Shown piece after piece: positions 9,112 to 16,882 of a stretch of DNA of 64,000 nucleotides. Every line of letters begins with the position of its first letter. The stretch's first letter is position 1. Below the pieces are notes generated by a model. That model saw only the letters and a list, made by a program, of their open reading frames with translations, was not told where the DNA came from and searched no databases. The position numbers and the translations under genes were made by a program. Source of the DNA: Bradyrhizobium sp. CB1015 (GTDB lineage Bacteria > Pseudomonadota > Alphaproteobacteria > Rhizobiales > Xanthobacteraceae); the NCBI RefSeq assembly GCF_025200925.1, contig NZ_CP104174.1, forward strand, positions 6,882,001 to 6,946,000, read 5' to 3'.

Positions 9112-9141
9112 CCATGCTGGCCTCCGCCCTCCAGCATGGAT
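9110..9141 (-). promoter_or_regulatory. hairpin over the orfA ribosome site in IS630 copy 1
   Basis: On the minus strand the arms ATCCATGCTGG and CCAGCATGGAT pair perfectly around a 10-base loop AGGGCGGAGG, which is the Shine-Dalgarno region of orfA; the start codon lies at the foot of the stem. The second IS630 element has the same structure at 50830-50858, so it looks conserved and may reduce translation of transposase from read-through transcripts. Confidence 0.7.
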
Positions 9142-9220
9142 GTTGAATCAGAAATCGCTCCCAGTGGGAATCCCGATTCCAGTCAAAAACAACATGCTCT
9201 AGCGCCTTGATCGCCTTCGC

Positions 9221-10201
9221 TTAATTTGCCGGCTTGAGCACCGGGCTCCACTTCGCGATCTCGTTCTTGACCAGGGTCGCCAGCGCCTCTGGGGTTCGGT
9301 CCTTCGGCGCGGGGATGACGCTGCCGAGTTCGAGCAGGCGCTTCTTCACAGTCTCGTCGTCGAGCGCCTTGACGGCGGCAGCATTCAGGCTCGCCACGAT
9401 CGCAGGCGAGGTCCCCTTCGGCGCGAACATCGCATTCCAGGCCTGAGCCTGGAACTTCGGCAGGCCCGCTTCCGCCGTCGTGGGCACGTTCGGCAGCGAC
9501 GGATTGCGCTCGGCCGTGGCGATCGCATAGGCCTTGATGGTGCCGGCATTGATCTGCGGGACGGCGTTGACGATCTGGTCGCACATGTAGTCGACCTGCC
9601 CCGCCACCAGCGCGTTCATCGCAGGTCCCGTGCCATTGAAGGGCACACCGACGGGCTTGATGTCGAGGATCGAGTGGAGGAGCTCGCACGAGACATGCGA
9701 GACCGAGCCGACGCCGGCATGCGCGGCGTTCACCTTCTCGGCATTCGCCTTCACATAGGTGACAAACTCCTTGAGGTCCTTCGGCGGAAAGTCCTTGCGC
9801 GCCAGGATCAGGATCGGCGTGCCAGCCAGCAGGGCGATCGGCTCGAAGTCTTTCTCCGGGTGATAGGCCAGCTTCGGATAGAGCGGCACAGAGGCGGCAT
9901 GCGTGCCCATATGCCCGGTGATCAGCGTATAGCCATCATTGGCCGCACGCGCGGCACGCGTCGTGGCGGTGGTGCCGCCGGCACCGACCACGTTCTCGAT
10001 GATGATGCTCTGCGCCAGCGTCCGCGCCATGTGCCCGGTGACGATGCGTGATATCACGTCAGTCGGCCCGCCGGCAGCAAAGGGCACGATCATGGTAATG
10101 CTCCGCGTCGGATAGGTCTGCGCCTCAGCGGTTGCGATGAAGGCGCCCAGCGATGCTATCGCTGCTGCACATGCGCCTGTGAGCGCGCGAATTAACGTCA
10201 T
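9221..10201 (-). CDS. tctC: tripartite tricarboxylate transporter substrate-binding protein, TctC/Bug type
   Basis: A periplasmic receptor for an unknown carboxylate. It has 326 residues from ATG at 10201 with an AAGGGGG ribosome site. The signal peptide is at residues 1-28 (ending AEA-QTYPTR). The Bug-family motifs ITMIVPFAAGGPTDVISR and the segment YKLITGHMGTHA-like stretch NDGYTLITGHMG are present, and VGVPFNGTGPAMNALVAGQVDYM is the typical ligand-lobe segment. It is third in tctB-tctA-tctC, separated from tctA by a gap with a strong hairpin, which could allow separate expression. Confidence 0.9.
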   Translation of the reverse strand: MTLIRALTGACAAAIASLGAFIATAEAQTYPTRSITMIVPFAAGGPTDVISRIVTGHMARTLAQSIIIENVVGAGGTTATTRAARAANDGYTLITGHMGTHAASVPLYPKLAYHPEKDFEPIALLAGTPILILARKDFPPKDLKEFVTYVKANAEKVNAAHAGVGSVSHVSCELLHSILDIKPVGVPFNGTGPAMNALVAGQVDYMCDQIVNAVPQINAGTIKAYAIATAERNPSLPNVPTTAEAGLPKFQAQAWNAMFAPKGTSPAIVASLNAAAVKALDDETVKKRLLELGSVIPAPKDRTPEALATLVKNEIAKWSPVLKPAN

Positions 10202-10223
10202 GGCGATCCCCCTTGACACAATA

Positions 10224-10249
10224 AAATGCCGGCCCAAAGGCCGGCATTT
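10224..10249 (-). terminator. perfect 11-bp hairpin between tctA and tctC
   Basis: Arms AAATGCCGGCC and GGCCGGCATTT pair around a 4-base loop. On the minus strand it is followed by TTATTG, then the tctC ribosome site about 10 bases later. It may terminate most tctBA transcripts or protect a processed tctC mRNA, allowing more receptor than permease. Confidence 0.6.
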
Positions 10250-10338
10250 CCATTTCACAAAGCCGTAACACAAGTCGATGCGACTTCCGAATGCGGCGCG
10301 CCGACGCAGGACCGAAGCCGACTTGGGCGCGGACGACC

Positions 10339-11853
10339 TCAGTTCTCGGACTCGGTGAACACCTCGTCGCGCTTGGCGCGCAACACGGGGAGCACCGTCA
10401 GGACAAGCAGGCTCGCCGCGACCGCAAGCAGCACCGCCGACAACGGACGCGTCAGGAACACGCTCCAGTCGCCACGCGAGATCAGCAGCGCCCGGCGCAG
10501 GTTCTCTTCCATCAGCGGTCCGAGCACCATGCCGAGCAGCAACGGCGCCGGCTCGAAATCGTGCTTGATCAGCCAATAGCCGACGAGACCGAAGATGCCC
10601 GCGAGGATGACGTCGACCGGCGCGTTGTTTACCGAATAGATGCCGATCGCGCAGAAGATCACGATCGAGGGGAACATCAGCCGGTAGGGCACGCGCAAGA
10701 GCCGCACCCAGATTCCGACCAGCGGCAGGTTGATGATGATCAGCATCAGATTGCCGATCCACATCGAGGCGATCATGCCCCAGACGAGATCCGGCTGCTT
10801 CTGCATCACCTGCGGACCGGGCACGATGCCATGGATGGTCATTGCGCCCACCATCAGCGCCATCACCGCGTTCGGCGGGATACCGAGGGTGAGCAGCGGA
10901 ATGAACGAGGTCTGTGCCGCAGCGTTGTTGGCACTCTCCGGCCCCGCCACGCCCTCAATCGCGCCGCGGCCGAACCGCGACGGGTTCTTGGCGAGCTTCT
11001 TCTCCAGCGTATAGGCCGCGAAGGATGCGATCACGGCGCCGCCGCCGGGCAGGATGCCGAGGATCGAGCCGAGCACGGTGCCGCGCAGGATCGGCGGCGT
11101 CGAATCGGCCAGGTCCTTCCTGGTCGGCATCAGTCCGGTGATCTTCTGCTGCACGAGGTCGCGGTTCATCTCGGCGCCATGGTCGAGATTGCGGATGATC
11201 TCGGCGAAGCCGAACACACCCATCGCCACCGTCGCGAAGCCGAGGCCGTCGGCGAGCTCCGGAATGTTGAAGGCCATGCGCGAGGCGCCGGTCTCGATGT
11301 CCGAGCCGACCATCGACAGCAGAAGGCCGAACACGATCATCGCGATCGCCTTCAGCACCGAGCCCTTCGCCAGCACGACCGCGAAGATCAGGCCGAGCAC
11401 CATCAGCGAGAAATACTCGGCCGGGCCGAATGCCAGCGCGAGCTTCGTCAGGGGGGCGCCGAGCAGGGCGATCAAGACGGTCGCGACGCAGCCGGCGAAG
11501 AACGAGCCGATCGCGGCGATCGCCAGCGCCGGGCCGGCACGGCCTTGCTTCGCCATCTGGTGACCGTCGATGGCGGTCACGACCGATGTCGCCTCACCGG
11601 GTATGTTGACCAGGATCGACGTGGTCGAGCCGCCATATTGCGCGCCGTAATAGATGCCGGCGAGCATGATCAGCGCGCCGACCGGCGGCAGTCCGAAGGT
11701 GATCGGCAGCAGCATGGCGACGGTCGCGATGGTTCCGATGCCAGGGAGAACGCCGACCAGCGTGCCGACAAGGGCGCCGATCAGGCACATCAGGAGGTTG
11801 ATCGGGGAGAACGCGACGGCGAAGCCGTGAGCGAGGTTGGCAAAGATATCCAT
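10339..11853 (-). CDS. tctA: tripartite tricarboxylate transporter large permease TctA
   Basis: The large membrane subunit of a secondary TTT transporter. It has 504 residues and about 11-12 hydrophobic segments. Family motifs are GTLVGVLPGIGTIATVAMLLP near the N-terminus, YGAQYGGSTTSILVNIPGEA, and later GTVLGSILGILPGGGAVIASF and EGVAGPESANNAAA. The start is placed at ATG 11853, where MDIFANLAHG begins the conserved region, 7 bases after the tctB stop. Confidence 0.95.
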   Translation of the reverse strand: MDIFANLAHGFAVAFSPINLLMCLIGALVGTLVGVLPGIGTIATVAMLLPITFGLPPVGALIMLAGIYYGAQYGGSTTSILVNIPGEATSVVTAIDGHQMAKQGRAGPALAIAAIGSFFAGCVATVLIALLGAPLTKLALAFGPAEYFSLMVLGLIFAVVLAKGSVLKAIAMIVFGLLLSMVGSDIETGASRMAFNIPELADGLGFATVAMGVFGFAEIIRNLDHGAEMNRDLVQQKITGLMPTRKDLADSTPPILRGTVLGSILGILPGGGAVIASFAAYTLEKKLAKNPSRFGRGAIEGVAGPESANNAAAQTSFIPLLTLGIPPNAVMALMVGAMTIHGIVPGPQVMQKQPDLVWGMIASMWIGNLMLIIINLPLVGIWVRLLRVPYRLMFPSIVIFCAIGIYSVNNAPVDVILAGIFGLVGYWLIKHDFEPAPLLLGMVLGPLMEENLRRALLISRGDWSVFLTRPLSAVLLAVAASLLVLTVLPVLRAKRDEVFTESEN

Positions 11854-11860
11854 CACGCCC

Positions 11861-12619
11861 TCACTGGACCAGGAAACGCGGATACATCGGCATCGGCAGC
11901 CCGAGCACGTACGGGAACAGGATCGCACAGCCGAGCGTCAGGCAGGCGCCGACGATGGCCGCTTCCAGCCAGCGCGTCTCGTGCGAGCCCGTCGCCGCGA
12001 TCATGAAGCTGGCAAAAGCCGCGACCACGAGGCCGAGCGGCCGGATCGCCAGCGCGAAGAACAGGATCGCCGCCATCACGAACAGCGGCCCGCGCCAGGA
12101 ATAATGGGCAAGCGCCGGTCCCTCCGTGATCAGGCCGGTCAACGCGACGCCGGCAGACAGGGCAACCAGCAGCCCGCCGAACATACGTGGCGCAGTGCCC
12201 GCACCGAAGGAGAAGCCACGCATGCCCTGCAAATCACTCGACGCCCATAGCGCGAACAGGGCGACTGCCATCAGAACGACGCCGCCGACATAATCTTGCG
12301 CCGAACGAATGGTCATGAACAGCGTGAGGATGGCCACCGCAAACAGCGGATAGGAATAGATCAGCGCCAGCAGCACCTCGGACGACATCTTGGCGCCGCC
12401 GCCAAACGATCCGAATATGGCGCTGGGCGCGCCGGCCAGCAGCGCCGTCGCGTGGCTGGTGACGACCGCCGCCGGACCGCGGCCGGTCCCCCAGCCGAAG
12501 ATCGTCCCGATCGACCAGATCAATTCGAAAATCTGCGGCGCAATCGCCAGCAGACAAAAGCCGAGCGCCAACCGGGTGTTTCGGGTGGCTGTCGCTGAGT
12601 GGCCCATCGTGTCGGCCAT
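11861..12619 (-). CDS. tctB: tripartite tricarboxylate transporter small permease TctB
   Basis: The small membrane subunit of the TTT transporter. It has 252 residues and about seven hydrophobic segments, longer than the usual 150-170; the C-terminal half (from YVGGVVLMAVALFALWASSDLQ) is the TctB domain, and the first 95 residues carry two further hydrophobic stretches. A strong ribosome site (GGAGGAG) precedes ATG 12619. It is the first gene of the tctB-tctA-tctC operon. Confidence 0.85.
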   Translation of the reverse strand: MADTMGHSATATRNTRLALGFCLLAIAPQIFELIWSIGTIFGWGTGRGPAAVVTSHATALLAGAPSAIFGSFGGGAKMSSEVLLALIYSYPLFAVAILTLFMTIRSAQDYVGGVVLMAVALFALWASSDLQGMRGFSFGAGTAPRMFGGLLVALSAGVALTGLITEGPALAHYSWRGPLFVMAAILFFALAIRPLGLVVAAFASFMIAATGSHETRWLEAAIVGACLTLGCAILFPYVLGLPMPMYPRFLVQ

Positions 12620-12714
12620 GCCTGTCTCCTCCGCGACCTGTAAGTCACGAGCACTGTTGTTCTAAATCGGCTGGAACTGGATACCCCGCCCGGATCACTG
12701 CCTAGCGATTTTCA

Positions 12715-13165
12715 TCAGACAATGCCAGCAAAACCCAACACGCCGCCGGCAAGCCAAAGCCAGACTGGATTGATGCGCGAGATGGAGGCGACCACCGCAA
12801 CCATCGCGGTCAGAAGCAGTGCAGCAATTGTGCGATCGCGGGGATCAGGGCGCTCGCTGCCATCAAAACGATCGACAGCGGAACCAGTGCAGCCTGGATC
12901 AGGGCGGCCGACGCGATCGGCTGGGCCGGTTCAGGAGCCGGATGACATAATAGGCAAGCAGCGCCGTCGGCAGGCACATCGCCGGCGATGCCCGCGACCG
13001 CCTAGCCGATTAACGTCACGATAAGCACGTTTGGACCTGGCGAAAGCTGAGCGATGGCGCAGGCATCCATGAACCGCCAGCGGATCCGCCCTCTTGAGCA
13101 GCGGCGTCGTCACGCGCAAGACCACCGCGATCAAGAGCCCGACCGCCGCGCAGGAGAGTGGGGCC
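12715..13165 (-). pseudogene. decayed chromate transporter (CHR/ChrA family)
   Basis: Three-frame reading of the minus strand gives pieces of a CHR-family permease in the right order: AVGLLIAVVLRVTTPLL, then FMDACAIAQLSPGPNVLIVTLIG interrupted by TAG near 13005, MCLPTALLAYYVIRLLNRPS in another frame, LVPLSIVLMAASALIPAIAQLL, and the C-terminus ISRINPVWLWLAGGVLGFAGIV ending at TGA 12715. The nonsense codon and at least two frameshifts make it non-functional. The motif QLSPGPN is characteristic of chromate transporters. Confidence 0.7.
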
Positions 13166-13218
13166 AAGGCGGCCCCAAACCTATCCAAAGGGAACCGCAG
13201 GATCGCGCTTCCAACCCT

Positions 13219-13247
13219 CTGTTTTTCGGGAGCTTTGCCCCCTATAT
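13219..13247 (+). promoter_or_regulatory. probable tmRNA promoter
   Basis: CTATAT at 13242-13247 matches the alphaproteobacterial -10 consensus and sits 6 bases before the expected tmRNA start. The -35 candidate CTGTTT (13219-13224, 17-base spacer) is weak. Confidence 0.4.
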
Positions 13248-13252
13248 TGGGG

Positions 13253-13590
13253 GTGCCGGTTCGCCGGCTATGGAAATAAACGGTCGCCGTAATAAACCAT
13301 TCGGACCCGGGGGCGGTACCCGGCGCCTCCACCAAAGCCCAGCATCGGGCGAACTTGAAGCTGGGCTTTGGCGGGGGCGAAATAGGATCGACGAGGGCGT
13401 AAAGGGCGTGCTTTTTCCCGGTATTGTTCCGCCGTTATCGGGCTACTGCAATAGTTGCCAACGACAACTTTGCTCCGGTTGCTCAGGCTGCGTAACGCAG
13501 TTTGAAAGACCACTCTAAAGTCCTAGCGGGTTAAGCTCCGCTAGGCGGGGTTCGGAGGCACCTGGCAACAGAAGCCTCCACTTTGCTCTT
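13253..13590 (+). ncRNA. ssrA: tmRNA, permuted two-piece form (ssrA)
   Basis: Rescues stalled ribosomes and tags the incomplete protein for proteolysis. The gene is circularly permuted: the acceptor piece comes first and ends with an encoded CCA at 13332-13334; a 38-base spacer folds into a hairpin (AAGCCCAGC / GCTGGGCTT, 13335-13368); the coding piece starts at 13373 with GGGGGCG, which pairs with CGCCTCC before the CCA to form the acceptor stem. The T-arm is CCGGG/CCCGG just 5' of that stem. The tag frame is at 13457-13495. The outer ends (13253 and about 13590) are estimates from the promoter and from the hairpin GGAGGC/GCCTCC at 13554-13579. sspB follows directly. Confidence 0.93.
13457..13495 (+). 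other. tmRNA tag reading frame (ANDNFAPVAQAA)
   Basis: From the resume codon GCC the frame reads ANDNFAPVAQAA and ends with TAA. The AA C-terminus is the ClpX recognition signal, and the N-terminal AND part is of the type bound by SspB. Length and sequence fit alphaproteobacterial tags. Confidence 0.93.
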
Positions 13591-13699
13591 TTGATTTCTT
13601 CCCCGGCGGGGACTCCTGCTCACCCGTCAGGCGCGGTACTATTGCGGCTTGGCGAGTCGGATCGGCAGGGTCCGGCTTCGGGGATGCAACAGGACCACC

Positions 13700-14218
13700 A
13701 TGGCGACCGATCATATCCGATACGATGTGCTGGCCCGCGACGCGCTGCGCGGCGTGCTGCGGAAGGTGCTGACCGATGCCGCGGCCCATGGCCTGCCGGG
13801 CGAACACCATTTCTTCATCACCTTCGTGTCGAAGGCCGAGGGCGTGAAGCTGTCGCCGCGGCTGCTCGCGCAATATCCGGAGGAGATGACGATCATCCTC
13901 CAGCACCAGTTCTGGGACCTGACCGTGCTCGAGGACCGCTTCGAGGTCGGCCTGTCCTTTGGCGGCATTCCGGAGCGGCTGGTGGTGCCGTTCAGTGCCA
14001 TCAAGAGCTTCCTCGATCCGTCCGTGAAGTTCGGCCTCCAGTTCGACACCTCCGACGTCGCCGAGGTCGCGCCGGACAATCTGCCGGCAGCGCCCGCGCC
14101 ATCGGCCGTTTCGGTCCCGGCACCTGCCGCGGAGAAGGCGGAAGCTGCCGACGAGCCGAACCCGCCGAGCCAGGGCGGTGCCGAGGTCGTGCGGCTCGAT
14201 CGTTTCCGCAAGAAATGA
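13700..14218 (+). CDS. sspB: ClpXP adaptor SspB, alphaproteobacterial type
   Basis: Binds ssrA-tagged proteins and delivers them to ClpXP. It has 172 residues from ATG 13700 (ribosome site AGGA); the longer frame to 13649 adds an unconserved stretch. The folded domain is about 1-130 (HHFFITFVSKAEGVKLSPRL, LQHQFWDLTVLEDRFEVGLSFGG, VPFSAIKSFLDPSVKFGLQF), followed by an Ala/Pro-rich flexible linker and the tail EVVRLDRFRKK. In SspB the extreme C-terminus is the segment that docks on the ClpX N-domain. It lies about 110 bases after the tmRNA gene whose tag it should recognise. Confidence 0.93.
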   Translation: MATDHIRYDVLARDALRGVLRKVLTDAAAHGLPGEHHFFITFVSKAEGVKLSPRLLAQYPEEMTIILQHQFWDLTVLEDRFEVGLSFGGIPERLVVPFSAIKSFLDPSVKFGLQFDTSDVAEVAPDNLPAAPAPSAVSVPAPAAEKAEAADEPNPPSQGGAEVVRLDRFRKK

Positions 14219-14319
14219 TCTAGGTTGGCCGCGACGCCGTCGCGCCCGCCCCAACTGCCTATATAGAGAAGCACATGAAGAGGCCGTGCGGCGTTTCGCG
14301 CGGCAGAATGGATGTGCTC

Positions 14320-15741
14320 ATGGCCAAAGCTTCCCGCTCGAAGACCGCCCGCCCCGCGACCCGCACCGAGACCGATAGTTTCGGTCCCATCGAGGTGCCC
14401 GCCGACCGCTATTGGGGGGCGCAGACCGAGCGCTCGCGCCAGAACTTTCGCATCGGTACCGACCGCATGCCGATCTCGCTCGTGCATGCACTCGGCATGG
14501 TCAAGCTCGCCGCCGCGCAGTCCAATCTCGAGCTCGGACTGCTCGACCAGCGCCGCGCCAATGCCATCGTCCGCGCCGCGCGCGAGGTGATCGAGGGCAA
14601 GCTGGACGATCATTTCCCGCTTGTGGTGTGGCAGACCGGCTCGGGCACGCAGAGCAACATGAACCTCAACGAGGTGATTGCCAACCGCGCCAACGAGCTG
14701 CTCGGCGGCGAGCTCGGCGCCAAGAAGCCGGTGCATCCCAACGATCACGTCAACATGAGCCAGTCTTCGAACGACTCCTTCCCGACCGCGATGCACATCG
14801 CGGCGGCAAGCCGCATCAACGCCGATCTCGTCCCTGCCCTCGCCGAGTTGCTGCGCGCGCTGCGCAGGAAGGAGAAGGAGTTTTCGAAGATCGTGAAGAT
14901 CGGCCGCACCCATACCCAGGATGCTACGCCGCTGACGCTCGGTCAGGAATTCTCCGGCTATGCCGCGCAGGTCGAAAGTGGCATCGCTCGGCTCAAGATC
15001 GCGGTGAAGGACCTCTATCCGCTGGCGCAGGGCGGCACCGCCGTCGGCACCGGCCTGAACTCGAAGCCGCGCTTTGCAAAGCTGTTTGCCAAGCATGTCG
15101 CCGGGATCACTAAGCTGCCCTTCACCAGCGCCGCCAACAAATTCGAGGCGCTGGCCTCGAACGATGCCTATGTGCTGGCGCACGGCGCCATCAATTCTGT
15201 CGCGACCGGCCTGTTCAAGATCGCCAACGACATCCGCCTGCTCGGCTCCGGTCCGCGCTCGGGCCTCGGCGAATTGATCCTGCCGGAGAACGAGCCCGGC
15301 TCCTCGATCATGCCGGGCAAGGTCAACCCGACCCAGTGCGAGGCGATGACCATGGTGTGCTGCCAGGTGTTCGGCAATCACACCGCGATCACGGTCGCCG
15401 GCAGCCAGGGCCATTTCGAGCTCAACGTCTACAAGCCGGTGCTGGCCTACAACATGCTGCACTCGATTCGCCTGATGGCGGATGCCGCGCGCTCCTTCAC
15501 CGAGCATTGCGTCAGCGGCATCCGCGCCGACGAGAAGCGCATCAGGGAGTTGATGCAGCGCTCGCTGATGCTGGTGACGGCGCTGGCCCCGAAGATCGGC
15601 TACGACAACGCCGCCAAGGTGGCCAAGACGGCGCATACCAACGGCACCACACTGAAGGAGGAGGCGCTGCGGCTCGGCTTCGTCTCGGCCGACGAGTTCG
15701 ACCGCCTGGTACGCCCCGAGAAGATGACCAACCCGGGATAA
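14320..15741 (+). CDS. fumC: class II fumarate hydratase
   Basis: Interconverts fumarate and malate in the TCA cycle. It has 473 residues from ATG 14320; an upstream ATG at 14275 is in frame, but there is a -10-like CTATAT at 14259-14264, which would leave that ATG almost without a leader. The class II signature [13 protein letters not shown] is near residue 327; [31 protein letters not shown] and [20 protein letters not shown] are the other conserved blocks. It follows sspB by about 100 bases. Confidence 0.95.
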   Translation: MAKASRSKTARPATRTETDSFGPIEVPADRYWGAQTERSRQNFRIGTDRMPISLVHALGMVKLAAAQSNLELGLLDQRRANAIVRAAREVIEGKLDDHFPLVVWQTGSGTQSNMNLNEVIANRANELLGGELGAKKPVHPNDHVNMSQSSNDSFPTAMHIAAASRINADLVPALAELLRALRRKEKEFSKIVKIGRTHTQDATPLTLGQEFSGYAAQVESGIARLKIAVKDLYPLAQGGTAVGTGLNSKPRFAKLFAKHVAGITKLPFTSAANKFEALASNDAYVLAHGAINSVATGLFKIANDIRLLGSGPRSGLGELILPENEPGSSIMPGKVNPTQCEAMTMVCCQVFGNHTAITVAGSQGHFELNVYKPVLAYNMLHSIRLMADAARSFTEHCVSGIRADEKRIRELMQRSLMLVTALAPKIGYDNAAKVAKTAHTNGTTLKEEALRLGFVSADEFDRLVRPEKMTNPG

Positions 15742-16017
15742 TTCCGAATTCCGATAGCCATCCGTAATGATACGGACGCGCGTCGCCCAAAAATATGCGG
15801 CTTTGGGGGCGGGATTTGATTACCGTCAATGTTGCGGCGGGGCGGCGTGTTACGCAGCCCTACTGCCCTCGACGGGGCGAATTTCATCCTTTGATGGCCC
15901 CAAGGGCCGATTGACGAGGACGAGCGAATGGCGATCAAGTCTTCTGGGGCGCAATGCGGCGCCCTGTTTCTGAATGTTTCATCCTGCCTGAAGAGGATCG
16001 GATGATGGAGACGCGGC

Positions 16018-16206
16018 ATGGGGAACGTCATCAACCTGAATCGTTTCAGGAAGCGCGTCGCGCGGGAAGCCTCGGCGAAGCAGGCGGACGCCAACCGGGC
16101 GAAATTCGGGCGCACGAAGGCGGAACGGTCGTCCGAGGCGAAGCAGGCGGACCAGGCCAAGGAGCATCTGGACCAGCACCGGATCGATCGCGAGGAGCAG
16201 CCATGA
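16018..16206 (+). CDS. DUF4169 family small basic protein
   Basis: A 62-residue, strongly charged protein (MGNVINLNRFRKRVAREASA, then DANRAKFGRTKAERSSEAKQ) that matches the DUF4169 family, known mainly from alphaproteobacteria and without assigned function. It should be mostly helical and contains no hydrophobic segment. Its stop overlaps the start of the next gene by 4 bases. Its N-terminal residues 4-13 resemble the C-terminal tail of SspB encoded 1.8 kb upstream, which suggests, as inference only, binding to the ClpX N-domain. Confidence 0.85.
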   Translation: MGNVINLNRFRKRVAREASAKQADANRAKFGRTKAERSSEAKQADQAKEHLDQHRIDREEQP

Positions 16207-16454
16207 AGTCGCCGGTCGTGAAACGGTCGATCGTCGTCGCCGGCCACAAGACCAGCGTCAGCCTGGAAGAGGCGTTCTGGAACGGCATGAAAGAGATCTC
16301 CGGCCTGCGCAACATGACGTTGTCCGAGCTGGTCGGCGAGATCGACAACAACCGCCAGCAGGGCAATCTGTCGTCGGCGATCCGTCTGTTCGTCCTGGAC
16401 TACTTCAAGAGCCGCGCCATGGCCGCCCAGCCGGACAAGGTCCCGGCCCAGTAG
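16203..16454 (+). CDS. ribbon-helix-helix domain protein
   Basis: An 83-residue protein of the RHH_4-like type: the strand segment VKRSIVVAGHKTSVSLEEAFW is followed by two helices (GMKEISGLRNMTLSELVGEID, NLSSAIRLFVLDYFKSR). Such proteins bind DNA as dimers through the strand. The start codon overlaps the DUF4169 stop (ATGA), so both are translated together. The pairing with a small basic partner could suggest a regulatory unit; it does not look like a standard toxin-antitoxin pair. Confidence 0.85.
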   Translation: MKSPVVKRSIVVAGHKTSVSLEEAFWNGMKEISGLRNMTLSELVGEIDNNRQQGNLSSAIRLFVLDYFKSRAMAAQPDKVPAQ

Positions 16455-16492
16455 CCGTCGGAGGGCGCCCGTGACGGCGCCCGGCCCCTGCA

Positions 16493-16511
16493 CTTTAAAA
16501 TCGCTCTAAGG
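16493..16511. promoter_or_regulatory. iron control element-like operator (Irr type) upstream of feoAB
   Basis: The sequence CTTTAAAATCGCTCTAAGG is close to the palindromic iron control element bound by Irr in rhizobia (of the form TTTAGAA-N3-TTCTAAA). It is embedded in a longer inverted repeat with outer arms CTGCAC and GTGCAG (16489-16494 and 16511-16516). It lies about 58 bases before feoA, where an iron operator is expected. Confidence 0.5.
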
Positions 16512-16569
16512 TGCAGCTTCGGCGGGCGGCCGCGCTTGACCTCAATGCCCGGCGTTGAAAATACAGGGC

Positions 16570-16845
16570 ATGACCGACACCATTAATACGCGTTCGCACA
16601 TGCCGCTGGGTCTGGCCCAGCGCGGCTATACCGGCGTCATCCAGCACCTCGCCGCCAAGCAGGCGGGCTCGGCGCTTTCGGACATCGAGCTCGAGAGCCG
16701 CCTGATCGAGCTCGGCTTCGTCGAGGGCGCCCGGGTCGAGATCTTGCATGAGGGGCTGGTCGGGCGCGATCCGATCGCGGTACGGGTCGACAGCATCACG
16801 ATCGCGGTCCGCCGTCGCGAAGCCATGGCCATTATCGTCGCCTGA
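16570..16845 (+). CDS. feoA: ferrous iron transport protein FeoA
   Basis: A small cytoplasmic SH3-like partner of FeoB. It has 91 residues from ATG 16570 (the longer frame starts with TTG). Typical features are GYTGVIQHL near the start, ESRLIELGFVEGARVEILHEGLVGRDPIAVRVDS, and AVRRREAMAIIV at the end. It is followed 37 bases later by feoB and preceded by a likely iron operator. Confidence 0.93.
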   Translation: MTDTINTRSHMPLGLAQRGYTGVIQHLAAKQAGSALSDIELESRLIELGFVEGARVEILHEGLVGRDPIAVRVDSITIAVRRREAMAIIVA

Positions 16846-16882
16846 ACGCGCGACCGGAATCTTGCCCCAGGCCCTTGATCCC

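Larger units (their letters stand above)
8156..9199 (-). mobile_element. IS630-family insertion sequence, copy 1
   Basis: A 1044-bp element. The ends are imperfect inverted repeats (GAGCATGATGTTTTT at the left, GAGCATGTTGTTTTT on the complement of the right end), each flanked by a TA dinucleotide (8154-8155 and 9200-9201), as expected for IS630 target choice. It holds two overlapping transposase frames on the minus strand with an A8 slip site between them. It lies in the gap between thyA and the tct operon and disrupts no recognisable gene. Confidence 0.9.

Noticed and set aside
10202..10762. A 187-residue N-terminal extension of TctC
   Set aside because: The extension is opposite tctA sequence and lacks similarity; a ribosome site and signal peptide fit ATG 10201.
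13054..13518. Open frames across 13054-13518 on both strands
   Set aside because: They overlap the tmRNA and the chrA remnant; the RNA structure and tag explain this region.
13711..15636. A long minus-strand frame over sspB and fumC
   Set aside because: Both plus-strand genes are certain by conserved motifs; the antisense protein is low-complexity.
16018..16454. DUF4169/ribbon-helix-helix pair as a toxin-antitoxin system
   Set aside because: The DUF4169 partner has no toxin-like fold and the pair is not flanked by mobile elements.
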